Positions 44,311 through 52,508 of a stretch of DNA of 64,000 bases are shown here, piece after piece. The notes below the pieces were generated by a model. It ran no database searches. It was not told the origin of the DNA and worked only from the letters and a program-made list of their open reading frames with translations. The DNA lies in assembly GCA_963796705.1 (NCBI GenBank), contig CAWCMK010000004.1, positions 682,001 to 746,000 on the forward strand, read 5' to 3'. This stretch comes from VRUE01 sp963796705 (lineage in GTDB: Bacteria > Actinomycetota > Thermoleophilia > Solirubrobacterales > 70-9). Positions within the stretch are counted from its first letter, which is position 1; every line of letters begins with the position of its first letter. Made by a program: the position numbers and the translations under genes.

Positions 44311-45690
44311 CTAGGGAGAAGACCCTCCTGCCGGGGTCGGCGTCGGAGCCACGGCTCCCGCCGGAATCCCGTCCGGGTATCCGAGCGAGGGCACATCGGA
44401 CGGGTAGACCTCGTGCCCGTGCACGGCGATATCGCCGGTCTCCATGTCCTCCTCGCTCATCCGCAGTGGGACCACCAAGCTGACCAGTTTGAGCAGGACG
44501 TAGGTCATGATCGCCGTGAACACGATCACCCAGAGCGCGGTCAGCGCCTGCCAGCCGAGCAGGTGCAGCCCGCCGCCGGAGATCGTCCCCAGGAGCGGCG
44601 TTTCGATCATCGCCTTGTTGGCGAAGATCCCGACCAATAGGCCACCGACCAGCCCGGCGAAGCCGTGTGTGTAGACCACGCCGAGGGTGTCGTCGACATT
44701 GCGAAACGGCGCCGTGCGGCTGAGGTAGTTGAGCGCGAAATAGACGATCGTCGAAGCGATCACCCCGATCGCGATCGCACCCCAGCCGTTGACGAAGCCA
44801 GCGGCGGGCGTGATCCCAACGAGGCCGACGATCATCCCGTTGACGCTGCCGATCAGGCTCGGCTTGCGACCGGTCAGATAGTCCCAGGCGACCCAGACCA
44901 GGAAGGCGACAGCGGTGCAGAGGTTCGTGTTCAGCACCGCGGCCGAGGCAACCGAGCCCGCCGAGTACCAGTCACCGCCGTTGAACCCGTTCCAGCCGAG
45001 CCACAGCAAACCGGCCCCGACCGCGACCATAGCGAGGTTGTTCGGCGCGTCGACCTCGCGGTCGCGCTGCAGGCGCGGTCCGACCACCGCCGCGGCCACG
45101 AAGCCGCCCACACCGGCGGAGAGATGGATCACATAGCCGCCGGAGAAGTCCAGCGCGCCGTGCTGGCTGAAGTAGCCGCCGCCCCAAATCAGGAAGGCGT
45201 TGATCGTGTAGACAAAGACCGTCCACAGCGCCACGAAAGGGATCCAGGCTTTGAAGTTGATCCGCCCCAGCACCGAGCCGAGCATCAGGATCGGGGTAAT
45301 CGCTGCGAAGACGATCTGGAAGTAGGCCAGGGTCGACTCCGGGAATTCGATTTCTTCAGAAACTTCGGAGAGAAGCGGGATGTGACCGTGCCCGAGCTCA
45401 CTTGTCGCGCTCAGGATCGATGCCGGCTTCCCCCACATGTTGGCCAGGAATTCGCCGCCGCCGGATCCGAAGATGTGCATCGGCGAACCGAATGCCATCT
45501 TGAACGCGAACAGACACCAGAGGATGAGCACGATCGCGAAGGCGACGAACGCCATCATCATCGAGTTGACCGACCAGCGTTTCTGCATCACGCCGCCATA
45601 GAGGACGACCAGGCCCGGGACGCTCATCAGCCCGACCAGCGTCGCTGCGGTGAGCTGCCATGAGGTGGCGCCTTCGCTCAACCATTCCAT
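44311..45690 (-). CDS. amtB: Ammonium transporter
   Basis: 459 aa with 11 predicted helices. The twin pore histidines are in 'GGYVIHLSAGVGGFVAAAVV' and 'VVYTHGFAGLVGGLLVGIFA'; 'DFSGG', 'LLWLGWNGFNGGDWYSAGSV' and 'GRKPSLIGSVNGMIVGLVGI' are further Amt signatures. It conducts NH3/NH4+ and is usually gated by P-II. The C-terminal tail is long and Pro/Gly-rich. AAGGAAG precedes the ATG. Unlike many bacteria it is not in an operon with glnK; the P-II gene is at 36.1-36.5 kb. Confidence 0.95.
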   Translation of the reverse strand: MEWLSEGATSWQLTAATLVGLMSVPGLVVLYGGVMQKRWSVNSMMMAFVAFAIVLILWCLFAFKMAFGSPMHIFGSGGGEFLANMWGKPASILSATSELGHGHIPLLSEVSEEIEFPESTLAYFQIVFAAITPILMLGSVLGRINFKAWIPFVALWTVFVYTINAFLIWGGGYFSQHGALDFSGGYVIHLSAGVGGFVAAAVVGPRLQRDREVDAPNNLAMVAVGAGLLWLGWNGFNGGDWYSAGSVASAAVLNTNLCTAVAFLVWVAWDYLTGRKPSLIGSVNGMIVGLVGITPAAGFVNGWGAIAIGVIASTIVYFALNYLSRTAPFRNVDDTLGVVYTHGFAGLVGGLLVGIFANKAMIETPLLGTISGGGLHLLGWQALTALWVIVFTAIMTYVLLKLVSLVVPLRMSEEDMETGDIAVHGHEVYPSDVPSLGYPDGIPAGAVAPTPTPAGGSSP

Positions 45691-45848
45691 TTGATCAGCT
45701 GCTTCCTTTCGTTATCGCCGGGCACAGGCCCGTCGTGGACTTATTCGGAACCCTTCCGCCTGATCGACCGGGCCACCACGTACAGGCGTCTAAAGATTCG
45801 CCCCGATGTTTCTCCCAAGTGGAGAGCCGGGCCCGGCGAAACGCCGGA

Positions 45849-45854
45849 TACCCT
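45849..45854 (+). promoter_or_regulatory. Probable leaderless -10 (TACCCT)
   Basis: TACCCT ends 6 nt before ATG 45861; no Shine-Dalgarno. Confidence 0.45.
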
Positions 45855-45860
45855 GGCCGC

Positions 45861-46178
45861 ATGCCGCTTGAGGAGCACTACCGGCGAGTCAACACGCCGC
45901 TCCGAAAGCTGACGCTGCGCGAGCGCCGGGTCCTGGTCTGGGGCCCCCTCCTAACCGGCCTCGCGATCCTCATCCTGGTCATCGCCACGGTTGGCCACGG
46001 TCCACCGCCACCGGGACCCGGCTGTATCCGGGTGACCGTTCCGGGGCGCACTGGGGGCGAGGTGGTGAGCGGCTGCGGCGCGCAGGCGAGAGTCGCGTGC
46101 AGGCGCGCTAGGGGTTTCGAAGGCCGCCGCGCCGAAGAGGTCCTCGAGGCCTGCGCCGAAGCGGGGATCAGGTTCTGA
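45861..46178 (+). CDS. Small single-pass membrane protein, cysteine-bearing
   Basis: 105 aa from ATG 45861; the frame is open upstream but a leaderless box fixes this start. A charged N-terminus ('LRKLTLRERRVLVWG') leads into one membrane helix (about 28-46, 'LLTGLAILILVIATVG'). An exported part has four cysteines ('GPGCIRVTVPGRTGG', 'GCGAQARVACRRARG', 'EACAEAG'), suggesting disulfides. No family known. Confidence 0.65.
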   Translation: MPLEEHYRRVNTPLRKLTLRERRVLVWGPLLTGLAILILVIATVGHGPPPPGPGCIRVTVPGRTGGEVVSGCGAQARVACRRARGFEGRRAEEVLEACAEAGIRF

Positions 46179-46195
46179 GCCGAGGGAGGCCGCCC

Positions 46196-46960
46196 TCAGG
46201 CGATCGCCGCAACCAGCGCCTCGAGCTCGGCGTCGACCTCGCCCTCGAGCTTCAGCTCCGCCTCGCCGTCATAGGGCGTCGGCCCCTTGGTGACGATCGC
46301 CAGGCGCCCCCCGCGTTCGAGCGTCACGCGGGGCAGGGTCGCCACCGGATGGACGGCGAGCGAGGAGCCCACGCAGAGCATCAACTCGGCGCGCTCGGCC
46401 AGCTGCCGGGCCATCGCCATGGCGCTCTGCGGCAGTAGCTCCCCGAACAGCACGACGTCGGGCTTGACCGGGCCCGAGCAGGTCGAGCAGCGCGCCACGC
46501 CCCGCTCGTCGAAGAGCGCGTCGACCTCATCAATCCCGAAGCTCGCCGCGCAGCGGGTGCAACTCGAGGTCTCGATCGAGCCGTGCACCTCGACCACGTT
46601 CCGGGAGCCGGCCGCCCGGTGCAGGCGGTCGATGTTCTGAGTAATCACGCCCTCCAGCAGACCGCGTCGCTCGAGCTCGGCCAGCGCCTCGTGCGCTGCG
46701 TTCGGACGCCTGTCGCCGAGCGAGTGAAAGCGCGGCCGGTAGTAGGACCAAAAGCGCGCCGGGTCGCGCTCGAAGACTTCGATGTGGGCGACCTCCATCG
46801 GGTCGACGTTTGCCCAGAGGCCGGTCTCCGGGGTGCGGAAGTCGGGAATTCCCGAGGGCACCGAGACGCCGGCGCCGGTCAGCGCGACCGTGCAGGCCGA
46901 CCCCCCGAGCAGCTCGGCGAGGCCCTCGGCTGTCGCGGTCGCCGCTACCGGCCGCTCCAC
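46196..46960 (-). CDS. NAD-dependent protein deacylase, Sir2 family
   Basis: 254 aa. 'ALTGAGVSVPSGIPDFRTPE' (NAD loop), 'GVITQNIDRLHRAAGSRNVV' and the catalytic His in 'EVHGSIETS' are followed by a complete Cys4 zinc site ('CTRCAA', 'CSTCSG'), then 'LMLCVGSSLAVHPVATLPRV'. It removes acyl groups from lysines using NAD. It overlaps the beta-oxidation gene by 16 bp, so they are co-transcribed; acyl-CoA enzymes are frequent targets of such deacylases. Confidence 0.94.
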   Translation of the reverse strand: MERPVAATATAEGLAELLGGSACTVALTGAGVSVPSGIPDFRTPETGLWANVDPMEVAHIEVFERDPARFWSYYRPRFHSLGDRRPNAAHEALAELERRGLLEGVITQNIDRLHRAAGSRNVVEVHGSIETSSCTRCAASFGIDEVDALFDERGVARCSTCSGPVKPDVVLFGELLPQSAMAMARQLAERAELMLCVGSSLAVHPVATLPRVTLERGGRLAIVTKGPTPYDGEAELKLEGEVDAELEALVAAIA

Positions 46961-48942
46961 TTCGGGGAGCGCTTGCCGAGAAAGGCTGCGATGCCCTCCC
47001 GCGCGTCCTCGCTGGCGAAGGCGCTGGCGAAGCCCTGCTTCTCGGCCTCAATCCCAGCGTCGAGGTCGCCCCCCGCAGAGACCAGCTTGATCTGCTCCTT
47101 GGCGATCGGCGCCTGGCCGGCCAGCTTGCGCCCCCACATGAGGGCCGCCTCGAGCAGCTCGTGGTCGGGGACGACTCGGTTGACGAGGCCGAAGTCGAGC
47201 GCTTCCTCGGAGAGGACCGCATCCCCGATTAGGTTCATCTCCAGCGCCTTGTTCTCGCCGACCAGGCGCGGCAGCCGCTGCGTGCCGCCGAAGCCCGGGA
47301 TGATCCCCAGATTGATCTCGGGTTGGCCGAAGACGGCCGCCTCGGCGGCGATCCGCACGTCGCAGGCCATCGCCAGCTCGCAGCCGCCACCGTAGGCCAG
47401 CGCGTTGACAGCGGCGATCGTCGCCACCCGAGACTGCCCGAACTCGCGCAGCAGGGCGTGCGCCCTGTGCAGCAGCTGCTCGCCGCCCGATTCGTCCATC
47501 TGAGTGAAGGCCTTGATGTCGGCCCCGGCCGAGAAGACGATCGGCACTGAAGAGGCGATGAGCATCGCCCCCACCTCGCTCTCCTTGACCTTCTCCCAGA
47601 CGGCGCCCAGGTCGCGGATCACGTCGGGGGAGATCGCGTTCATCGGCGCGTTGGCCAGCCAGGCGATCGCCACCTCACCGCGTGTCTCGAGCTTGACCGT
47701 CTCCGGCTGCTCGCCCTCGTCGGGCTGTGGATAGGGATAGAAGCCCTGACCGGCCTTCAGGCCGAGGCGGCCCTGGGCGACGAGTCGCCTCAGGGTGACC
47801 GGGGGGGCGAAGCGCTCGCCATGCTTCTCCTCGAGACGCTCCATGCGCTCCAGGACAACGTCAAGCCCCTCGACATCGGCTTTCCAAAACGGTGGCAGCA
47901 GACCTTTGCGCGGGTCCAGGCCAGCGCCGGCCATCATCCCGACGTCGGCGTCGCGCACTGAGCAGACGCCGTCCTCAACCAGAAGACATGCCTCGATCAG
48001 GGCCCGGCAGGTGAACATCGCGATCAGCTCCTCGGCATCGGGCTGCGCGTCGCCGGGCACGTTCTGCTCGCCCTCCTTGAAGAATCCCTCGCCCCCGCTC
48101 TTGGCCCCGAGCTTGCCCTCGGCGACCAGCTGCTGCAGGCCCCTGTGCACGTAGAAGCTCTCGCCGTAGGAGTCGTGCAGGTGCTCGGCGACATGGCAGA
48201 CGGTGTCGAGCCCAAGCAGGTCCGTGAGGAAGAATGGGCCCATCGGGGCGAGCTTGGCGGCGGCGATCGCCTCATCGATCGCCCGCAGCGAGAGGCCCTG
48301 CTCCTCCTGGGCGCGCCAGATCTCACCGATCGTCGCCATCAGGACCTTGTTGACGACGAAGCCAGGCACCTCGCCGCAGACGATCGGCTGCTTTTTGATC
48401 GCCTGGGCGAAGTTGTAGGCCGCGGTCGCCGTCTCGCGCGAGGTGTCCTCGCCGACGATCACCTCGACCAGCGGCATCACCGAGGCCGGGTAGAAGAAGT
48501 GGAAGCCGACGACCTTATCGGCGCGCAGGGTCGCTTCCCCCATCTCGGTGATCGAAAGCGAGGAGGTGTTCGAGGCGAGGATCGCGTGACCGGGGGTGGC
48601 GACGTCGAGCTCGCGGAAAACCGCCTGCTTGATCTCCATCCTCTCCGGCACCGCCTCGACGACGAAGTCAACGTCGGCGAACTCCTCGTAGGTGGTCGTT
48701 CCGATGATCAGCCCCATCACCTCGGCGAGGCGGGCGTCGGCCTGCTCCTGGGTCAGCTTCTCCTTCTTGACCAGGCGCTCCAGCTGGCCCTCGCTCAGCG
48801 CCCTGGCCTTCTCGAGGGCGGCGTCGACGAACTTCCGGTCTATGTCCTTGACGACGACGGGGATATCGGCGGCGGCGATCGCCTGCGCGATCTCGCCCCC
48901 CATGGTGCCGCCGCCGACTACGGCGGCCTTTGAAACGAACAT
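46945..48942 (-). CDS. Beta-oxidation fusion: 3-hydroxyacyl-CoA dehydrogenase + enoyl-CoA hydratase
   Basis: 665 aa. Residues 1-290 are the NAD-binding dehydrogenase ('KAAVVGGGTMGGEIAQAIAA', 'DFVVEAVPERMEIKQAVF', 'ASNTSSLSITEMG', 'GFHFFYPASVMPLVEVI', 'GEVPGFVVNKVLMATIGEI'), then the dehydrogenase C-terminal repeats, and about 420-640 an enoyl-CoA hydratase/isomerase ('PIVFSAGADIKAFTQMDESG', 'NALAYGGGCELAMACDVRIA', 'GQPEINLGIIPGFGGTQRLP', with both catalytic Glu). The order is the reverse of E. coli FadB. It carries out two steps of fatty-acid degradation. GGAGG upstream. Confidence 0.93.
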   Translation of the reverse strand: MFVSKAAVVGGGTMGGEIAQAIAAADIPVVVKDIDRKFVDAALEKARALSEGQLERLVKKEKLTQEQADARLAEVMGLIIGTTTYEEFADVDFVVEAVPERMEIKQAVFRELDVATPGHAILASNTSSLSITEMGEATLRADKVVGFHFFYPASVMPLVEVIVGEDTSRETATAAYNFAQAIKKQPIVCGEVPGFVVNKVLMATIGEIWRAQEEQGLSLRAIDEAIAAAKLAPMGPFFLTDLLGLDTVCHVAEHLHDSYGESFYVHRGLQQLVAEGKLGAKSGGEGFFKEGEQNVPGDAQPDAEELIAMFTCRALIEACLLVEDGVCSVRDADVGMMAGAGLDPRKGLLPPFWKADVEGLDVVLERMERLEEKHGERFAPPVTLRRLVAQGRLGLKAGQGFYPYPQPDEGEQPETVKLETRGEVAIAWLANAPMNAISPDVIRDLGAVWEKVKESEVGAMLIASSVPIVFSAGADIKAFTQMDESGGEQLLHRAHALLREFGQSRVATIAAVNALAYGGGCELAMACDVRIAAEAAVFGQPEINLGIIPGFGGTQRLPRLVGENKALEMNLIGDAVLSEEALDFGLVNRVVPDHELLEAALMWGRKLAGQAPIAKEQIKLVSAGGDLDAGIEAEKQGFASAFASEDAREGIAAFLGKRSPKWSGR

Positions 48943-49025
48943 TCTGGTGTGCCCTCCGGGTCGTATTCGGGCTGGGACTATATGGCGCGATCGCGTCCTG
49001 GGGCGGCTCTAGCCTCGCTCGGGCG

Positions 49026-50036
49026 ATGAGCGAGATCGTCGAGGGACTGAGCGGCAGCGAGCGGCAGCGGGTCGCCTCGCTGCGCTCCCAGGGGCGTTTC
49101 TTTTGGATTGACATCTGCGTCACAGATGTGGCGCCCGATCTGCTCAGCGAGGCGCTGGACATCCCCGCCCATGCGCTGGCGCCGCTGCTTGACTTCGAAC
49201 GCGCCAACGTCGCCTCGCACCGCTTCCACGCCGACGGCCAGCACGTTGTCTTCCCCTTCAACTGCTACCTGGCCTCCGTGGAAGGCGAGGATGAAGAAGG
49301 GCCACGCATGGAGCCGGTCGACCTGAACGTGTTGGTTCACGGCGATTATCTGCTCACCGTTCACCGCGATTCGGTCGTGCTTCCGTCTCGACTCCCCGGC
49401 TACAGCGCCGAGGGGCGCAGCGAGCAGTACATCGTCTACGCCGTCCTGGACGCGATGGTCGCGACGGTCTTTGACGCACTCAACGACATCGAGCTGGCGC
49501 TCGAGGGACTGCAGCACCTCGCCGGCGCCGTCGGAAGCGCGCGAGTGCGAATGGGGACCCTGCGGGCGATCAGCCTGCGGTTGACCTCGATGCGCCGCCG
49601 ACTCGGCCCGCAGCGAGGAATCTTCGAGCGGATCAGCGAGGAGATCGGACAGGTCGAAGGCCTGGAAGCCGACAATGAGCGCTACTTCGAGCGCATCTAC
49701 GGACAGCTCAACCGCGCCGTCGACGGCATCGACGCTGCCTCGGACACGATGGCCAAGGTGGTCGACCTGAGGCTCAACGAGACGATGTACTGGCTCACGG
49801 TCGTCGCCACGATCTTCCTGCCGCTTACCTTCATGACGGGGTTCTTCGGGATGAACTTCAGCTGGATGATCGAACGAATCGACACGCTGGCGACGTTCCT
49901 GCTCCTCGGCGTGCTCGGACCGCTCGCGAGCGCACTCATGATCTGGCTGGCGATCAAACGCCGCGGCACGCCCGTGCAGCCCGACCAGGACGCCTTTGAG
50001 CGGCTCCTGGCCAGCCTGCGGCGCCCGCGGCTGTAG
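49026..50036 (+). CDS. CorA-family magnesium/divalent-cation channel
   Basis: 336 aa from ATG 49026; the earlier open codons overlap the divergent gene. TAGCCT lies 10 nt upstream. A large cytoplasmic domain ('EQYIVYAVLDAMVATVFDAL', 'MGTLRAISLRLTSMRRRLGP') is followed by two C-terminal helices with the pore signature 'MTGFFGMNFSWM' (GMN) after 'LTVVATIFLPLTF'. It conducts Mg2+ as a pentamer. Residue before GMN is Phe rather than Tyr. Confidence 0.92.
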   Translation: MSEIVEGLSGSERQRVASLRSQGRFFWIDICVTDVAPDLLSEALDIPAHALAPLLDFERANVASHRFHADGQHVVFPFNCYLASVEGEDEEGPRMEPVDLNVLVHGDYLLTVHRDSVVLPSRLPGYSAEGRSEQYIVYAVLDAMVATVFDALNDIELALEGLQHLAGAVGSARVRMGTLRAISLRLTSMRRRLGPQRGIFERISEEIGQVEGLEADNERYFERIYGQLNRAVDGIDAASDTMAKVVDLRLNETMYWLTVVATIFLPLTFMTGFFGMNFSWMIERIDTLATFLLLGVLGPLASALMIWLAIKRRGTPVQPDQDAFERLLASLRRPRL

Positions 50037-50083
50037 GCGCCGACCACCTCCCCGACCCATCGGACAATCTGCCCCGCCGATCC

Positions 50084-50128
50084 TTGTACCGCGGTACAAA
50101 GGCATCCAGGGCGCCCTGGCATTAGGCT
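50084..50128 (+). promoter_or_regulatory. Glutamine synthetase promoter with two tandem perfect palindromes
   Basis: TTGTACCGCGGTACAA (50084-50099, 16-bp perfect palindrome) and CCAGGGCGCCCTGG (50106-50119, 14-bp perfect palindrome) precede TAGGCT (50123-50128), a likely -10. The second palindrome lies where the -35 to -10 spacer should be; the first is just upstream of the -35 position. This suggests two regulators or one plus a structural element. Confidence 0.6.
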
Positions 50129-50170
50129 GCTTGGGCTCTTCAAGCGACAGAACGAGGGACGAGAAAAAGC

Positions 50171-52318
50171 ATGACCCGCATCCGCCAGCAAAACGTGACC
50201 GCAGCGCAGTGGAGCTCCAACGGCGAGGCCCTGGGCGCGACCGATCTGACCCTTCCCGAGAACGACCCCTTCGGCGCCAACGTCTTCTCGGTCGCCGTGC
50301 AGCGCGAACGTCTTCCAGAAGACATCTTCGAGAGATTTCAGGCAACGCTAGCCGGCGGCGAGGCGCTCGACGCGGAGCTGGCCGACGCGGTCGCGGAGGC
50401 GATGAAGGAATGGGCCCTGGAGAAGGGCGCAACCCACTTCACCCACATGTTCCAGCCGCTCACCGGTTCGACCGCGGAGAAGCACGACTCATTCTTCGAG
50501 CCGACCAGCGAGGGCCGGGTCCTTGCCGGCTTCTCCGGCAAGGAGTTGATCCAGGGAGAGCCGGACGCCTCATCCTTCCCAACCGGCGGCGTCCGGGCCA
50601 CTTTCGAGGCGCGCGGCTACACCGCCTGGGACCCGACCTCGCCGGCCTTCATCCTCGAGAACCCGAACGGGGCGCTGCTCTGTATTCCGACTGCCTTTGC
50701 CTCCTGGACCGGCGAGGCTCTCGACGCCAAGATCCCCCTGCTGCGTTCGATGGACGCCCTGTCTCGCTCGGCGATCAAGGCGCTGCGCCTGCTCGGCGAC
50801 GATCAGAGCCAGCGGGTATTCACCACCGTCGGGCCCGAGCAGGAGTACTTCCTGATCGACGAGCAGTACTTTTTCGAGCGCCCCGACCTGATCGCGACCG
50901 GCCGCACGCTGTTCGGCGCCAAGCCGCCCAAGGGGCACGAGCTCGACGACCATTACTTCGGATCGATCCCGGAGCGGGTCCTGGCCTGCATGATGGAGTC
51001 GGAGCTGGAGATGCGCAAGCTCGGCATCCCGGTCAAGACCCGCCACAACGAGGTCGCCCCGGCCCAGTATGAGATCGCGCCGATCTTCGAGAACTCGAAC
51101 GTCGGCTCCGACCATCAGCAGCTGCTGATGCGGACCCTGGAAAGCATCGCCCGCCGCTACGGCCTCGTCTGTCTGTTGCACGAGAAGCCCTTCGCCGGCG
51201 TCAACGGCTCGGGCAAGCACAACAACTGGTCGATGGGGACCGATACGGGCACCAATCTGCTCGATCCGGGCGAGACCCCGGCGGACAACATCCACTTCCT
51301 GTTCTTCTGCGCGGCTGTTATCCAGGCGGTCAACAAGCACCAGGGGCTGCTGCGCGCCTCGGTCGCGAACATCGGACAGGACCACCGTCTCGGCGCCAAC
51401 GAGGCGCCGCCGGCGATCATCTCGATCTTCCTTGGCGCCGAGCTGGAGAAGACCTTCGAGGCGATTCTCAGCGGCGAAGGCGACCCCAACACCCCGGCGT
51501 CGTTCCTCGAGCTCGGGGCCGAAGTTCTGCCGAAGCTGCCGATGCACGGCGGCGACCGCAATCGCACCTCGCCGTTCGCCTTCACGGGCAACAAATTCGA
51601 GTTCCGGGCACTGGGGTCGAGCATGTCGCTCGCCTTCCCCAACACGGTGCTCAACACGATCGTCGCCGAGGCGATCGACGAGCTGGCCGGCAAGCTGAAG
51701 GAGAAGCTAGACGCCGGCACGGCGATGCCGAAGGCCGTCATCGAGATCGTCAAGGAGTCCTACGCTGCCAACAAGGCGGTTTGCTTCGGGGGTGACAACT
51801 ACTCCGAGGAGTGGCATGAGGAGGCCGAATCGCGGGGGCTGAAGAACCTGAAATCAACGCCCGATGCGCTGCCCGAAGTGATCTCCGAGCAGACCGTGGC
51901 GGCCTTTGAAAACTACGAAGTGCTGAGCAAGCGGGAGCTCGAGTCGCGCTTTGAGGTTTGGATCGAGCAGTACGCGCTACGCGCCAACATCGAGGCCGAG
52001 ACGGCCCACTCGATCGCCAAAACGATGATCCTGCCGGCAGCCCTGCGCTACCTCGCGCTGATCAACGAGTCCGCCATCGCCGACGGCGTTGCCGACGAGG
52101 TCCGCTCGCTGCTCGACGCGCTGGGCCGGTCGCTGAAGTCCCTCGAGGAGGCAAACGCCCCCAGTGACCTCGAGGGCATGGACCTGGCGATCCACGCGCG
52201 CGACAGGCAGCTGGCCGCGATGGCCGATGTCCGAGAGGCGGCCGACGGACTCGAGAAGGTTGTCGCCGATGACCTCTGGCCGTTGCCGAAGTACGAGGAG
52301 ATGCTGTTCATCAAGTAG
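50171..52318 (+). CDS. glnN: Glutamine synthetase type III
   Basis: 715 aa, the large GSIII size rather than 440-470 aa GSI. 'NDPFGANVFSVAVQRERLPE' and 'GATHFTHMFQPLTGSTAEKH' are GSIII-specific; the catalytic set includes 'TVGPEQEYFLIDEQYFFERP', 'KTRHNEVAPAQYEIAPIFEN', 'EKPFAGVNGSGKHNNWSMGT', 'RLGANEAPPAIISIFLG' and 'NRTSPFAFTGNKFEFRALGS'. It makes glutamine from glutamate, NH3 and ATP. GSIII lacks the adenylylation Tyr loop of GSI, so control is likely transcriptional, in line with the palindromes upstream. Confidence 0.96.
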   Translation: MTRIRQQNVTAAQWSSNGEALGATDLTLPENDPFGANVFSVAVQRERLPEDIFERFQATLAGGEALDAELADAVAEAMKEWALEKGATHFTHMFQPLTGSTAEKHDSFFEPTSEGRVLAGFSGKELIQGEPDASSFPTGGVRATFEARGYTAWDPTSPAFILENPNGALLCIPTAFASWTGEALDAKIPLLRSMDALSRSAIKALRLLGDDQSQRVFTTVGPEQEYFLIDEQYFFERPDLIATGRTLFGAKPPKGHELDDHYFGSIPERVLACMMESELEMRKLGIPVKTRHNEVAPAQYEIAPIFENSNVGSDHQQLLMRTLESIARRYGLVCLLHEKPFAGVNGSGKHNNWSMGTDTGTNLLDPGETPADNIHFLFFCAAVIQAVNKHQGLLRASVANIGQDHRLGANEAPPAIISIFLGAELEKTFEAILSGEGDPNTPASFLELGAEVLPKLPMHGGDRNRTSPFAFTGNKFEFRALGSSMSLAFPNTVLNTIVAEAIDELAGKLKEKLDAGTAMPKAVIEIVKESYAANKAVCFGGDNYSEEWHEEAESRGLKNLKSTPDALPEVISEQTVAAFENYEVLSKRELESRFEVWIEQYALRANIEAETAHSIAKTMILPAALRYLALINESAIADGVADEVRSLLDALGRSLKSLEEANAPSDLEGMDLAIHARDRQLAAMADVREAADGLEKVVADDLWPLPKYEEMLFIK

Positions 52319-52325
52319 CGGCGAC

Positions 52326-52360
52326 GCCGGGTGCTCTCCCGCGTCCCGAGAGCGCCCGGC
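52326..52360. terminator. Hairpin between glnN and the convergent 46-aa gene
   Basis: GCCGGGTGCTCTC (52326-52338) and GAGAGCGCCCGGC (52348-52360) pair with one G-U over 13 positions and a 9-nt loop. It starts 8 bp after the glnN stop and ends 8 bp before the stop of the opposite gene, so it can serve both. No long T-run follows. Confidence 0.7.
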
Positions 52361-52367
52361 CACAGCA

Positions 52368-52508
52368 TCACTCGTCGGGGTCGGTGTCGCGCACGGCGCG
52401 ATAGATGATGTATCCGATCGCCAGGGCGCCGAGTATCGGGATCAGGCCCCCAAAGATGACCGGCTCCCAGGCCTCTTCGGCCAGCGGCAAGAGCGTGGCC
52501 CAGATCAT
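52368..52508 (-). CDS. 46-aa membrane microprotein downstream of P450
   Basis: ATG 52508 to TGA 52368 encodes a 46-residue peptide, beginning MIWATLLPLAEEAWEPVIFG, with a single membrane helix (about 17-37) and an acidic tail ending DTDPDE. It overlaps the P450 stop by 4 bp (ATGA), so it is translationally coupled. It may anchor or assist the P450, but there is no known family. Confidence 0.6.
   Translation of the reverse strand: MIWATLLPLAEEAWEPVIFGGLIPILGALAIGYIIYRAVRDTDPDE

Noticed and set aside
48978..50432. 484-codon minus-strand ORF over corA and the start of glnN
   Set aside because: Overlaps two clear genes and the glnN promoter; low-complexity Arg/Pro composition.
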